A stretch of 25,754 nucleotides of DNA from JBBDUG01 sp040904025. GTDB lineage: Bacteria > Patescibacteriota > Minisyncoccia > Phycocordibacterales > SW-6-46-9. Made by a program: the position numbers and the translations under genes. Below, one piece after another: positions 13,840 through 21,921 of this stretch. Each line of letters opens with the position of its first letter. Positions within the stretch are counted from its first letter, which is position 1. Where the stretch lies: contig JBBDUG010000032.1 in assembly GCA_040904025.1 (NCBI GenBank), forward strand, positions 1 to 25,754. The letters run 5' to 3'. The notes beneath the pieces are model-generated. The model worked only from the letters and a program-made list of their open reading frames with translations. It did not search any database and had not been told where the DNA came from.

Positions 13840-16800
13840 ATGGCAAGAAAACTTAGTAAGGAAGAGATAGGTATACTCTTAGGAACAGAAGGAAACTCTT
13901 CTCCTGAGACACAATCTCAAGAAATATCTCCTGAGGTTACAAAAGGAATCGAAAAGGAACTCGGAGCCTTTCTCAGCACCCTTCTGGGAAAGGATCAGCC
14001 CCTTGATTTAAAGATTGTTCCCTCCTACAAACCCTCCCCTGAAGACATTGCTGTTTCGCAGGGTAACTCGGTATCTGTCATATTTACCGAAGATGCCTTT
14101 CGGAGCATGTCTAAAGGGATGCTCGGGGAGAGTTTCGGGACGAAAGAAGCTGGAGCGAGTGATTTGGCAAGAGAGCTGGCATATCAAATGATTGGTTCTA
14201 TACGAGAACAGCTTTCTTCTTTTGACCTCTCGCCCGAGGTATTTGAAAGGTTGGGTACGAGTACTGTTACTGTTGGGGAGGATATAAAGAGAGTTGATAC
14301 CCCCCTTGTATTCAGCATTGGTTCTGGTGAAAAAGAGGGAGAAATTTATCTCTCATTGCCTGGTCTTTCTTATAAAGAACAGACAGAGAATGTGCCTGAA
14401 GAGAAAGAGGACCCTTCTCCTGAGGTGCAAGAATTAACAGAACGCATTGAGGATGCAATACAAAATATTGAATATCTCAAAAAGAGCCTTCATACGTTCA
14501 TCCAAGAGGCTGGAGAGAAAAAGCTTCTGATTGACATTGCTCCTTTTCTCGACATATTAAATGATCCAAATATCTCTGAAGAAAAGCTCGCTCAAGCGCG
14601 AGAGATTATTTCTGATACTGAAAATCCAGAGCATAAAAAAGAGCTAAATGCTCTTCTCAAACAGATACGAAAACACCTTGTAAGTCTCAACAGAGCTGAT
14701 AGTGAACTCGAAGAGAAAATCACCCAACACAACACAAAAGAAGATACTTCTATAGAAGTAAATACTGAAACTGCAGAATCTGAGGTGATAGAGACAAGTG
14801 GGTATGTTGAAAAGGATCTTGAAAAAATGACTCTTAAGGAGATTTTTTCGGAGACTGAAAAAATGCGAGATATTCTCTACGACTCTGAATTAAAGAGCGC
14901 AGAAAAGAAAAAGGAGATAGCACAGCGATGGGATGCATATATTGACCGTGCGTTTGAGATTACCGAATCTCTTCCTGAAGAAGATCGAGACTATCGAGTG
15001 CTATATAATCATGCTCGTTCAGGGTCGGCTCAGATAAAAAGGGCATTTGAGCATCTCACAGATGAAGAGAAAGCGGTAGAACAAAAGGGGACAAAAGAAG
15101 ACAAGAAAAAACCTTCAGAAGAACGGGGAGAAACGGATCCCAAGAAAGTGACTGAAAAAAGATATGAACACGAGATCTCACCCCAAGAAGAGACAGAGAA
15201 GGAACCAGCATCTTCTACAAAACCAGTAGAGATCGATGTGCCGTATACCCCCGAAGGGGGCGGTATACCTCCTGAGGGTGGAACAGAAGAAGGGGAAGAG
15301 ATGTCACCACTTGATTCTGCTCGCGTTGCGTATCTGAAAGCACTTCGTCTCCGAGGAAATATTGTTCGTGGAAAATTAGGTGCTCTTTTTGGGCGTAAGA
15401 TGAAAGTAGGTGAAGAGAATCAGAGCTTTGCAGAAAACTTGGAAGGAAATCGTGCTCTCCGGAAATTAGAGAAAGCATACCGTACTGAACTTGCTGCGCA
15501 TATCAAAGAATCTCTTGAAGAAGAAGTCTCAGATTTACCAGAGGAGGCAACAGAAGAACAAAAGACATATATAAAGTGGCTGAAGACAGAGGACATCCTT
15601 CGTGAGGACCAGGAAAAAAGAGACGATGTTGTTCTCAATAAGTTTGACCAAACTCTTGGAGAAAAATTTCGACGTGTGTGGAGGAATAAATTCTTTACCC
15701 GTGGTCGTATTGGTTTTGGCGCAGGGATGCTGGGTGCTAGTGCAACGGGTGCATTTGTTGGTACGGGTATAGGGGGTATTGCTCTCCTTTCTCTTCGTGG
15801 AGTTCTGGGAACTGTTGGTATGTATACAATGAGCGAAGCATGGCTGGAGAGAACACGGTGGATAGGCCATAAGGGGCTTGTTGAGGATATATACAACACC
15901 TATACCAGTACTGAAGAGATACAAGAGGCGTTGAGAAATAAGTACACAGAAGAAGAAATCAAGAAGGAGGCAGCTCGTCTCCAAATGCTCCAGATTGTGA
16001 AAGGTACAGCTGTTGATTCAAGCTATCACACAAAAAAGACTCGGAAAGAAGTTATCCAACTTATCTTAGAGCGAAACAGAGAACTTGTTGCCCAAAATGC
16101 CATTAAAGAACGTACTGAAGGGAAGGAGGATACAGATATTCTTTTTGAATCAGCGATGGACAAGCTTAATAGAGAACTCTCTGAAGGAAATAAAGTACTT
16201 GAAGAAGCTGGAGAATCGGAGAGAAACAGAGCTATGGTCCGCAAGGGACTTGCGGCAAGTCTTGGGTTCCTTACCGGTATACTTGTTGGCTCAAAAGCAA
16301 ACTCAGTGACAGAAACTACAAATCCCGCAACTGGAGCAGTTCTAGAAGGACCAGATATTTCTGAAACCATCCCTGATACAGCTGAGATTCCTATCACTCC
16401 GGCAGATTCAACAGACGCAGCCACCGATACAACAAATATTGCAGAGTTGAGTCCTGCTGACTCAGCAGATGCGGTGACTTCAGCTACACCTGAGCCTACA
16501 CCAGTAACTGAGACTCTCGGTGTTGAGCGTATTACCATTGACCAAAAAGGCGAGGGGATGATAACGGCAATTGCTCAGCATCTTGAGACAACACATGAGA
16601 TTACACATGAGAAGGCAATGGAGATTGGAAATCATATGTATATCGATGGACTAAAGGAGTACACCTCCATTGTTGAAAATCTAGCAGGAGAAGGAGTTGA
16701 TATTGATGCACTTAAAGAACTCGAATTCTCTCTCACCGAAGAAGGAATCGGTCAAGATGAATGGACGGGGCGTATGCAAGAGTTTCTCACCTCACACGGT

Positions 16801-17793
16801 GTTGATGAATCTCTGGCACAAGAGAGTGCAGAGGCGCTCTATGAAGACGGACGTATGTTCAATCTTGTGCAACTCAATGACTCTTTCACACTTGATCTCA
16901 GTCAGATTAGTGCAGAAGATCTCAAAAATCTCTCCGCAGAAGAGATAGTGGAGGGAGCGGGAATAGACTATGACAGCGGTACCTTTACCTCCACAGAACC
17001 CACCCCTGCTCCAAACTACGATCTCCCCACAAATACACAATCTATTGACGCTGCACTTGAGGCGAACGGAGCGGTGAAAGAAAGCATTCTTTCACCAGAT
17101 GTTCGAGAGGACTATGTCACAAAACTCAAGGCGGCACTTGAAGGATTTGATGCACAACAAGCTGAATATACCAAGGGAACTCTTGACATCGATGCCCGAC
17201 TTGCACTTGCAGAGCAAGAGGCGGAATACCGAGAACTGCTCAATGGTCTTCTTGATGACAGTGTGGATGTCGCCATATCTCAAGATCAATGGGACTTCTA
17301 TCAATCACTTGAAAGTGTTGAAGCTGCTCGTGAAGCGGGAGCACAACAAGTCTTTGAGAGAATACAACCGATGGAGACGCTTCCTCCAGAGCCAATCTCT
17401 GGTGCAAATATAGGACAATCTGTAGAAGCAAGCCCTTCGCCAGAGGCAGTCTCTCCGTCTGAGATACTATCTTCTCTCTCTGAGCAAATGGTATCGCAGA
17501 CAGAGATTGCAACACAGCATACAATGGATGCACTTGATGAAGTATATGGAGACGGTGAAGGTCCAAACGCATCGGTAATTGCTGGGTTGTATAGTACATT
17601 CTCTGAAGCGGAGGCACCGATAACGGAGACATTTAAATCACTCTCCGATGAAAAACTTCAATTAGTGGACAGTATCGTTGATCAATATGTCGAGAATCAT
17701 ACAGAACTCCAAGAACTTCCACGAGAAGAACAGCAGACCATCGGTCAACTAAGGGAATATATTGATGCCCTTCTCAAACAACGCGGAAAATAG
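13840..17793 (+). CDS. 1317-residue protein with FliM/FliY-CheX-like N-terminus and two hydrophobic segments
   Basis: No full-length family recognised. Residues 5-15 (LSKEEIGILLG) resemble the CheY-binding peptide LSQxEIDALL of FliM/FliY. Residues about 33-175 follow the CheC/CheX/FliM-type order: SVSVIFTEDAFRSMSKGMLG, then LARELAYQMIGSIREQL, then STVTVGEDIKR and a final strand pair. The phosphatase motif E-x2-N reads E112-L-A-Y115, so catalysis is probably lost. Residues about 195-600 are charged and coiled-coil prone. A Gly/Ala-rich hydrophobic stretch lies at about 622-668 and a second at about 803-819, followed by a Pro/Thr/Ser/Asp-rich linker to about 895 and an acidic helical C-terminal part. 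It is probably membrane-attached through these segments. The ATPase gene follows after 36 nt and may act with it. The domain call is inference from pattern. Confidence 0.75.
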   Translation: MARKLSKEEIGILLGTEGNSSPETQSQEISPEVTKGIEKELGAFLSTLLGKDQPLDLKIVPSYKPSPEDIAVSQGNSVSVIFTEDAFRSMSKGMLGESFGTKEAGASDLARELAYQMIGSIREQLSSFDLSPEVFERLGTSTVTVGEDIKRVDTPLVFSIGSGEKEGEIYLSLPGLSYKEQTENVPEEKEDPSPEVQELTERIEDAIQNIEYLKKSLHTFIQEAGEKKLLIDIAPFLDILNDPNISEEKLAQAREIISDTENPEHKKELNALLKQIRKHLVSLNRADSELEEKITQHNTKEDTSIEVNTETAESEVIETSGYVEKDLEKMTLKEIFSETEKMRDILYDSELKSAEKKKEIAQRWDAYIDRAFEITESLPEEDRDYRVLYNHARSGSAQIKRAFEHLTDEEKAVEQKGTKEDKKKPSEERGETDPKKVTEKRYEHEISPQEETEKEPASSTKPVEIDVPYTPEGGGIPPEGGTEEGEEMSPLDSARVAYLKALRLRGNIVRGKLGALFGRKMKVGEENQSFAENLEGNRALRKLEKAYRTELAAHIKESLEEEVSDLPEEATEEQKTYIKWLKTEDILREDQEKRDDVVLNKFDQTLGEKFRRVWRNKFFTRGRIGFGAGMLGASATGAFVGTGIGGIALLSLRGVLGTVGMYTMSEAWLERTRWIGHKGLVEDIYNTYTSTEEIQEALRNKYTEEEIKKEAARLQMLQIVKGTAVDSSYHTKKTRKEVIQLILERNRELVAQNAIKERTEGKEDTDILFESAMDKLNRELSEGNKVLEEAGESERNRAMVRKGLAASLGFLTGILVGSKANSVTETTNPATGAVLEGPDISETIPDTAEIPITPADSTDAATDTTNIAELSPADSADAVTSATPEPTPVTETLGVERITIDQKGEGMITAIAQHLETTHEITHEKAMEIGNHMYIDGLKEYTSIVENLAGEGVDIDALKELEFSLTEEGIGQDEWTGRMQEFLTSHGVDESLAQESAEALYEDGRMFNLVQLNDSFTLDLSQISAEDLKNLSAEEIVEGAGIDYDSGTFTSTEPTPAPNYDLPTNTQSIDAALEANGAVKESILSPDVREDYVTKLKAALEGFDAQQAEYTKGTLDIDARLALAEQEAEYRELLNGLLDDSVDVAISQDQWDFYQSLESVEAAREAGAQQVFERIQPMETLPPEPISGANIGQSVEASPSPEAVSPSEILSSLSEQMVSQTEIATQHTMDALDEVYGDGEGPNASVIAGLYSTFSEAEAPITETFKSLSDEKLQLVDSIVDQYVENHTELQELPREEQQTIGQLREYIDALLKQRGK

Positions 17794-17813
17794 GAGACGA
17801 ATATAATTGAATT

Positions 17814-17821
17814 GATATAAT
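17814..17821 (+). promoter_or_regulatory. Extended -10 element before the TraG-like ATPase
   Basis: TGATATAAT (TATAAT 17816-17821) ends 8 nt before the ATG at 17830. No good -35 is seen. If used, the transcript would start at or within a base or two of the start codon. Co-transcription with the upstream gene is also likely. Confidence 0.45.
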
Positions 17822-17829
17822 AGAGTCTA

Positions 17830-20583
17830 ATGCCAGAAACACTTCCTAATCAACCACTCAAGAGTCAAGCTGAAGAGGCGGATTTTTTGCGTGAGAATAT
17901 ACGAATGAAAGAATCTGCCGAATCGGCAGTTGAAGATATTCAATCAGGAGCTTCTGCACAAAAGGTGGTAAAAGAATACGCAGAAGCTCCCCATGAAGTG
18001 ATCACTGAAGAGCGACAACTCTCTTCTCAAGAAGAAGAGGGGATCATGCTTGATCTAGAACCCGAAGAGCATGACTCAAAGATGAATGAACTTCTCGGTA
18101 TCATGCATGAGAAGGGGATAAAGAACACGCTCTCAATCGTCCGCAAGATGGATGACCCACATATTGAAGATGATTTCCATCGTCTACTCGTGCAGTATCT
18201 CAAGGCAGGGTATCCTGTTGAAGGACTCAAGGAGTCCTCTGATCTTGCCCATGCACTTAAGATGACACTCTTTGAGGTGGTACTCCCTCAAGAAGATGAA
18301 CATGATCGAGAACGGGAGCTTAAACAACTCGTCTCTTCAATGGAGCAGTTCTATGCTGGTATGCTCACACAAGAAAGTGGAAAGCGAGAGCATATGACAA
18401 TAGAACTTGCAGTTGAACACGTGGGAGAACGTGTCTCATTCTATGTTTCTGTACCGAATGAAAGAAAGTCTCTTTTTGAAAAACAACTTCTTTCTGTATT
18501 TCCCGATGCTGTTATGACAGAGAGGAAAAACGACTACAATATATTTAACAGAAAAGGAGAGACAGTGGGGTCGTATATACAATCAGGTAATGAGGCGATT
18601 TATCCGATAAAGCTCTATGATGCCTTTGATCACGATCCACTCTCTGTCATACTCAATGCCTTCTCAAAACTCAAACAAGAAGGAGAAGGAGCTCTCATAC
18701 AGCTCTCTATTGCCCCAGATTCCCACAATCGTATTGAGATGTATCGACAGGCGATTAAAGAGATAGAAGCTGGTACGCCGCTCAAGGAAGCTATACATAC
18801 ACCCACCTCTTTTAAAGGAGGATTTATGAAAGCGGCAAAGGAATTTGTGCGCACAGCAAAGGAGAAACCTGAAGATACAACGAAGAAGGAGCAGAGCGAT
18901 CACCTTGATGAATTGGAGAAGACAGCGGTAGAAAAGATACAGGAAAAGATATCTTCTCCCATCGCAAGTACAAACATTCGTCTTGTTGCGTCCGCTACAT
19001 CAAAAAAGGAGGCGGAGCGTATTCTACATGAGCTTGAGGCATCATTTAGTCAGTTCGCTTCATCTGATGGTAATACACTTTCATTTAAGAAGGTGAAGCC
19101 AAAGGCATTAGACCCATTTCTTCATAGTGTTGTTTTCCGACTTCATGAAAATGCTCGTGATATTCCGCTTAATATCACAGAACTCACATCACTCGTACAT
19201 TTCCCAGTACGTGATGTAAAGGGCGCGCGGGAAGTTGAACGCTCTAAGGCGCCAACTGCTCCAATCTCTCTTGATGCTCCCGAGGAAGGGGTTCGACTCG
19301 GAACAAATGTTCATCGCGGGGTAGAAACCCCGGTGTATATGACTGATGAAGATCGACTGCGTCATATGTACATCATTGGGCAGACCGGAACTGGAAAGAC
19401 CACCCTCATGACCAATCTTATAACCCAAGATATAAAACGAGGGGAGGGAGTCTGTATGATCGATCCGCATGGATCTGACATCGAGAGTGTCCTCTCGACA
19501 ATCCCACAAGAACGTTTTGATGACGTTATATACTTTGACCCTTCGCAGACTGCTCGTCCCATGGCACTCAATATGCTTGAGTACGATGAACGATTTCCGG
19601 AACAAAAAACCTTTGTTGTTAATGAGTTACTTGGAATCTTCAACAAACTCTTCGATATGAAAACGGCAGGGGGACCTATGTTCGAGCAATACTTTCGAAA
19701 TGCAGTTCTCCTTACCATAGATGATCCGGAATCAGGAAACACACTCCTTGATGTTTCTCGTGTTCTTTCTGATCCCGCGTATCGAAAACTAAAACTTTCA
19801 CGTACCAGCAATCCGGTGATAAAGCAGTACTGGGAAGAAGTTGCTGAGAAAGCTGGAGGAGAAGCAAGTCTTCAAAATATTGTTCCCTACATCACATCAA
19901 AGTTTGATGTCTTTCTCTCTAATGACATTATGCGTCCAATTGTGGCTCAACCTCAATCTTCTTTGAACTTTAGGAATATCATGGATGAGCAGAAGATATT
20001 GCTTGTAAATCTCTCCAAGGGACGCCTGGGAGATATTAACGCAAATCTCATTGGTCTCATCATAGTTGGAAAGATTCTTATGGCAGCCCTTTCACGTGTT
20101 GATACCCCTCAAGATGAGCGTCCACCATTCTATCTCTACGTCGATGAATTTCAGAATGTTACCACTGACTCTATTTCAACCATTCTCTCCGAGGCGCGGA
20201 AGTACAAACTCTCTCTGACTATGGCACACCAATTTATTGCGCAGTTGGAAGATTCAATCAAAGATTCTGTGTTTGGAAATGTTGGATCAATGGCGGTGTA
20301 TCGAACAAGTTCTGAGGATGCCGAGTTTCTCTCTAAGCGGTTTGAACCAACGTTCTCCGAGCGGGATATAACAGAGCTTGATAACTTTAACTTTTATGCA
20401 AAACTTCTCATGGATGGGCAGCCAGCACCACCGTTTAACGTGCGGGCAGAAAAGCCGATAGAGGGTGATGAATCCATTATCTCCAAGCTCAAAGAGCTCT
20501 CCTCACTTACATATGGACGTCCACGAGAAGAGATCGAGCGGGAGATTATGAAGCGATATGAGTCAACCAAGAAGGAGATTTGA
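17830..20583 (+). CDS. VirD4/TraG-like coupling ATPase (HerA/FtsK superfamily)
   Basis: A 917-residue protein. The ATPase domain is in the C-terminal half: Walker A GQTGTGKTT at residues 517-525, a CMIDPHGSD strand after it, Walker B YLYVDEFQNV at about 768-777, and a downstream SEARKYKLSLTMAHQFIAQL segment typical of TraG/TraD-type coupling proteins and their relatives. The first 450 residues contain two repeats-like alpha/beta parts (one around VSFYVSVPNERKSLFEKQLL, one around IRLVASATSKKEAERILHEL) as in the CPR proteins often labelled type IV secretion DNA-binding proteins. No transmembrane segment is seen, unlike classical VirD4. No other secretion genes (VirB4, VirB6, relaxase, pilin) are in this window, so a role in DNA transfer, DNA uptake or envelope assembly is open. 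It stops with TGA. Confidence 0.85.
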   Translation: MPETLPNQPLKSQAEEADFLRENIRMKESAESAVEDIQSGASAQKVVKEYAEAPHEVITEERQLSSQEEEGIMLDLEPEEHDSKMNELLGIMHEKGIKNTLSIVRKMDDPHIEDDFHRLLVQYLKAGYPVEGLKESSDLAHALKMTLFEVVLPQEDEHDRERELKQLVSSMEQFYAGMLTQESGKREHMTIELAVEHVGERVSFYVSVPNERKSLFEKQLLSVFPDAVMTERKNDYNIFNRKGETVGSYIQSGNEAIYPIKLYDAFDHDPLSVILNAFSKLKQEGEGALIQLSIAPDSHNRIEMYRQAIKEIEAGTPLKEAIHTPTSFKGGFMKAAKEFVRTAKEKPEDTTKKEQSDHLDELEKTAVEKIQEKISSPIASTNIRLVASATSKKEAERILHELEASFSQFASSDGNTLSFKKVKPKALDPFLHSVVFRLHENARDIPLNITELTSLVHFPVRDVKGAREVERSKAPTAPISLDAPEEGVRLGTNVHRGVETPVYMTDEDRLRHMYIIGQTGTGKTTLMTNLITQDIKRGEGVCMIDPHGSDIESVLSTIPQERFDDVIYFDPSQTARPMALNMLEYDERFPEQKTFVVNELLGIFNKLFDMKTAGGPMFEQYFRNAVLLTIDDPESGNTLLDVSRVLSDPAYRKLKLSRTSNPVIKQYWEEVAEKAGGEASLQNIVPYITSKFDVFLSNDIMRPIVAQPQSSLNFRNIMDEQKILLVNLSKGRLGDINANLIGLIIVGKILMAALSRVDTPQDERPPFYLYVDEFQNVTTDSISTILSEARKYKLSLTMAHQFIAQLEDSIKDSVFGNVGSMAVYRTSSEDAEFLSKRFEPTFSERDITELDNFNFYAKLLMDGQPAPPFNVRAEKPIEGDESIISKLKELSSLTYGRPREEIEREIMKRYESTKKEI

Positions 20584-20612
20584 TTGAACTGAGGAGATTC
20601 CTCTGGTATTAT
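20584..20612 (+). promoter_or_regulatory. Promoter of ndk
   Basis: TTGAAC (20584-20589), a 17-nt spacer and TATTAT (20607-20612). The spacer holds a small GAGGA-GAT-TCCTC inverted repeat (20591-20603) that could be an operator. Predicted start is near 20619, leaving about 24 nt of leader. Confidence 0.6.
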
Positions 20613-20642
20613 CCCAACAATTAATCCTAAGAAAATTTAGTA

Positions 20643-21251
20643 ATGGCAGAACACCCAAGTACAGAACGTACACTCGTTGTTATAAAACCCGATGGTATCC
20701 AACGCTCCCTAATCGGAGAGATAATCTCGCGATTTGAGAGGGTTGGACTTAAACTTGTTGGAATACGATTCTTTGTTCCAGAAGAAGATTTTGTAGAACA
20801 ACATTATCTCCTTGATTCCAACTGGAAGCAGAATGTGGGAGAAAAAGCAATTGCAAGCTACAAGAAAAAAGGAGAGACCCCACCGTCTGAAGACCCAATT
20901 GAAGTTGCCGATCGTGTTCTTGAAGGTCTTAAAAAGTACCTTACAAGCGGTCCAGTATGTGCGATGGTATGGCAGGGAGCGCATGCTGTTGAAATCATAC
21001 GCAAGATTACCGGAGGAACAGAACCGCGCTCGACTGATGTAGGTACGATTCGGGGTGATTTTGTACTCGACTCATTCCAAATGGGCGATACAGACGGCCG
21101 AGCTGTACGAAATCTTCTCCACGCTTCAGGTTCACCAGAGGAAGCGAACCAAGAGATTCCACATTGGTTTAACAAGGACGATATTGTAGATTACCGACTC
21201 GTACAGGAGCAAATACTCTACGACGTTAACCTTGATGGAATTTTAGAGTAG
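20643..21251 (+). CDS. ndk: Nucleoside diphosphate kinase, elongated form
   Basis: Transfers phosphate between NTPs and NDPs through a phospho-His. Family marks are ERTLVVIKPDGIQRSLIGEI, GPVCAMVWQGAHAVEIIRKI, GTEPRSTDVGTIRGDF, the active-site segment N-LL-H160-ASGS, and EIPHWF. The usual NxxHGSDS reads NLLHASGS, so the His is kept but the G and D next to it are changed. At 202 residues it is about 60 longer than the common 140; extra residues lie after FFVPEEDFVEQHY (around 55-95), between GDF and the active His, and at the C-terminus. With gmk, adk and pyrH it completes NMP-to-NTP conversion. It has its own promoter. Confidence 0.93.
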   Translation: MAEHPSTERTLVVIKPDGIQRSLIGEIISRFERVGLKLVGIRFFVPEEDFVEQHYLLDSNWKQNVGEKAIASYKKKGETPPSEDPIEVADRVLEGLKKYLTSGPVCAMVWQGAHAVEIIRKITGGTEPRSTDVGTIRGDFVLDSFQMGDTDGRAVRNLLHASGSPEEANQEIPHWFNKDDIVDYRLVQEQILYDVNLDGILE

Positions 21252-21298
21252 AAGGACACATTCTCTCTATCAACGGAAGATTTCAAAAAGTGGGATTG

Positions 21299-21307
21299 TG
21301 ATATACT
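21299..21307 (+). promoter_or_regulatory. Extended -10 promoter of the candidate structured RNA
   Basis: TGATATACT (TATACT 21302-21307), with no clear -35. Predicted start near 21314 coincides with the first base of the closing stem of the RNA. The same nine bases occur before the membrane protein gene 200 nt downstream. Confidence 0.55.
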
Positions 21308-21313
21308 AAGTGT

Positions 21314-21489
21314 AGCCGGACGAGCTAAGAGAAAACCACTAACTCTTAACTCTAGGGGGCCTGATAGCGTCCCAAAGAGTATGTCTGCTGATTCGTTCAG
21401 AGACATACCACTGAGGGCACCCATTTTGGTAACTCGGGCTTTCTCCGCTCGTCTGGCACCTAAAGAACCCCGCATCAGCGGGATTTTTT
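21314..21489 (+). ncRNA. Candidate structured non-coding RNA, about 175 nt
   Basis: A complete unit with promoter, folded body and terminator, and no protein-like ORF. GCCGGACGAGC (21315-21325) pairs over a distance with GCTCGTCTGGC (21447-21457) in 11 bp with one G-U, closing the molecule right after the predicted start. Inside are TAAGAG/CTCTTA (21326-21331 with 21343-21348) and a long hairpin GTATGTCT/AGACATAC (21379-21386 with 21401-21408) with an inner CTGA/TCAG. A terminator follows immediately. The overall plan (closed by its two ends, 150-200 nt) recalls 6S RNA, but the multi-branch inside does not fit the 6S rod well. No RNase P, tmRNA or SRP signature was seen. It lies between ndk and the membrane protein gene. 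Confidence 0.6.
21468..21489 (+). terminator. Terminator of the structured RNA
   Basis: CCCGC-ATCA-GCGGG (21469-21482) followed by ATTTTTT. A strong plus-strand terminator 24 nt before the next ATG. Confidence 0.88.
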
Positions 21490-21498
21490 AGTGCTAGA

Positions 21499-21507
21499 TG
21501 ATATACT
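21499..21507 (+). promoter_or_regulatory. Extended -10 promoter of the membrane protein gene
   Basis: TGATATACT (TATACT 21502-21507) ends 6 nt before the ATG at 21514, which predicts a leaderless transcript. The terminator just upstream makes an own promoter necessary. Confidence 0.6.
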
Positions 21508-21513
21508 CTAGCT

Positions 21514-21921
21514 ATGCAACAGGCAAAAATAGGAATGCATGCAATGCTATTCGGGGTGGTACTTCTGTGGTTGCATATGACCGCACTGAGGCTTCACTGG
21601 TATTGGCATATGCCCTGGTTTGATGTTCTTCCTCATTTTATAGGGGGCATGTTTGCCGCATTCTCACTCATTTTTATCTCCTTCCTTTATTATCGGTCTC
21701 AAGGAAAAGAGACCGAAAGAGCATTTAGTGCGGCTATAATTCTCTTTGGTACATTCTTGGTCGGTATTCTTTGGGAGATCTTCGAATATATCTTTGCTGT
21801 CTCCGTTGATCCACTTGCAAGTTTTGATACAGTTGTCGATCTATTCATGGATACTTTAGGGGCACTTGTTGTGTGGTGGTATGTACAAAAGGGGAGGTTG
21901 GATAAAGAGAAGAAAATATGA
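21514..21921 (+). CDS. Four-helix membrane protein, DUF2238/YjdF-like
   Basis: 135 residues with about four hydrophobic helices: MLFGVVLLWLHMTALRL, LPHFIGGMFAAFSLIFISFL, ILFGTFLVGILWEIFEYIF and MDTLGALVVWWYV. The conserved polar pattern is a D-x-L-P-H near the second helix, W-E-x-x-E in the third and D-x-x-x-D-x-x-x-D in the last, which matches the DUF2238/YjdF membrane family and its VanZ-like relatives; this is from memory. Function is unknown. Its TGA overlaps the ATG of the downstream nuclease-like gene (ATGA), so the two are translated together. Confidence 0.8.
   Translation: MQQAKIGMHAMLFGVVLLWLHMTALRLHWYWHMPWFDVLPHFIGGMFAAFSLIFISFLYYRSQGKETERAFSAAIILFGTFLVGILWEIFEYIFAVSVDPLASFDTVVDLFMDTLGALVVWWYVQKGRLDKEKKI

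Noticed and set aside
16026..16538. 170-codon minus-strand ORF inside the large protein gene
   Set aside because: A Ser/Val-rich shadow of the Thr/Asp/Pro-rich linker in the true frame.
19284..19300. tRNA T-loop-like GGTTCGACTC
   Set aside because: It lies inside the TraG-like ATPase gene and has no acceptor or anticodon stems around it.
21218..21475. 85-codon minus-strand ORF over the structured RNA
   Set aside because: It overlaps the end of ndk and has no ribosome binding site; the reading frame is better explained as the complement of the RNA stems.
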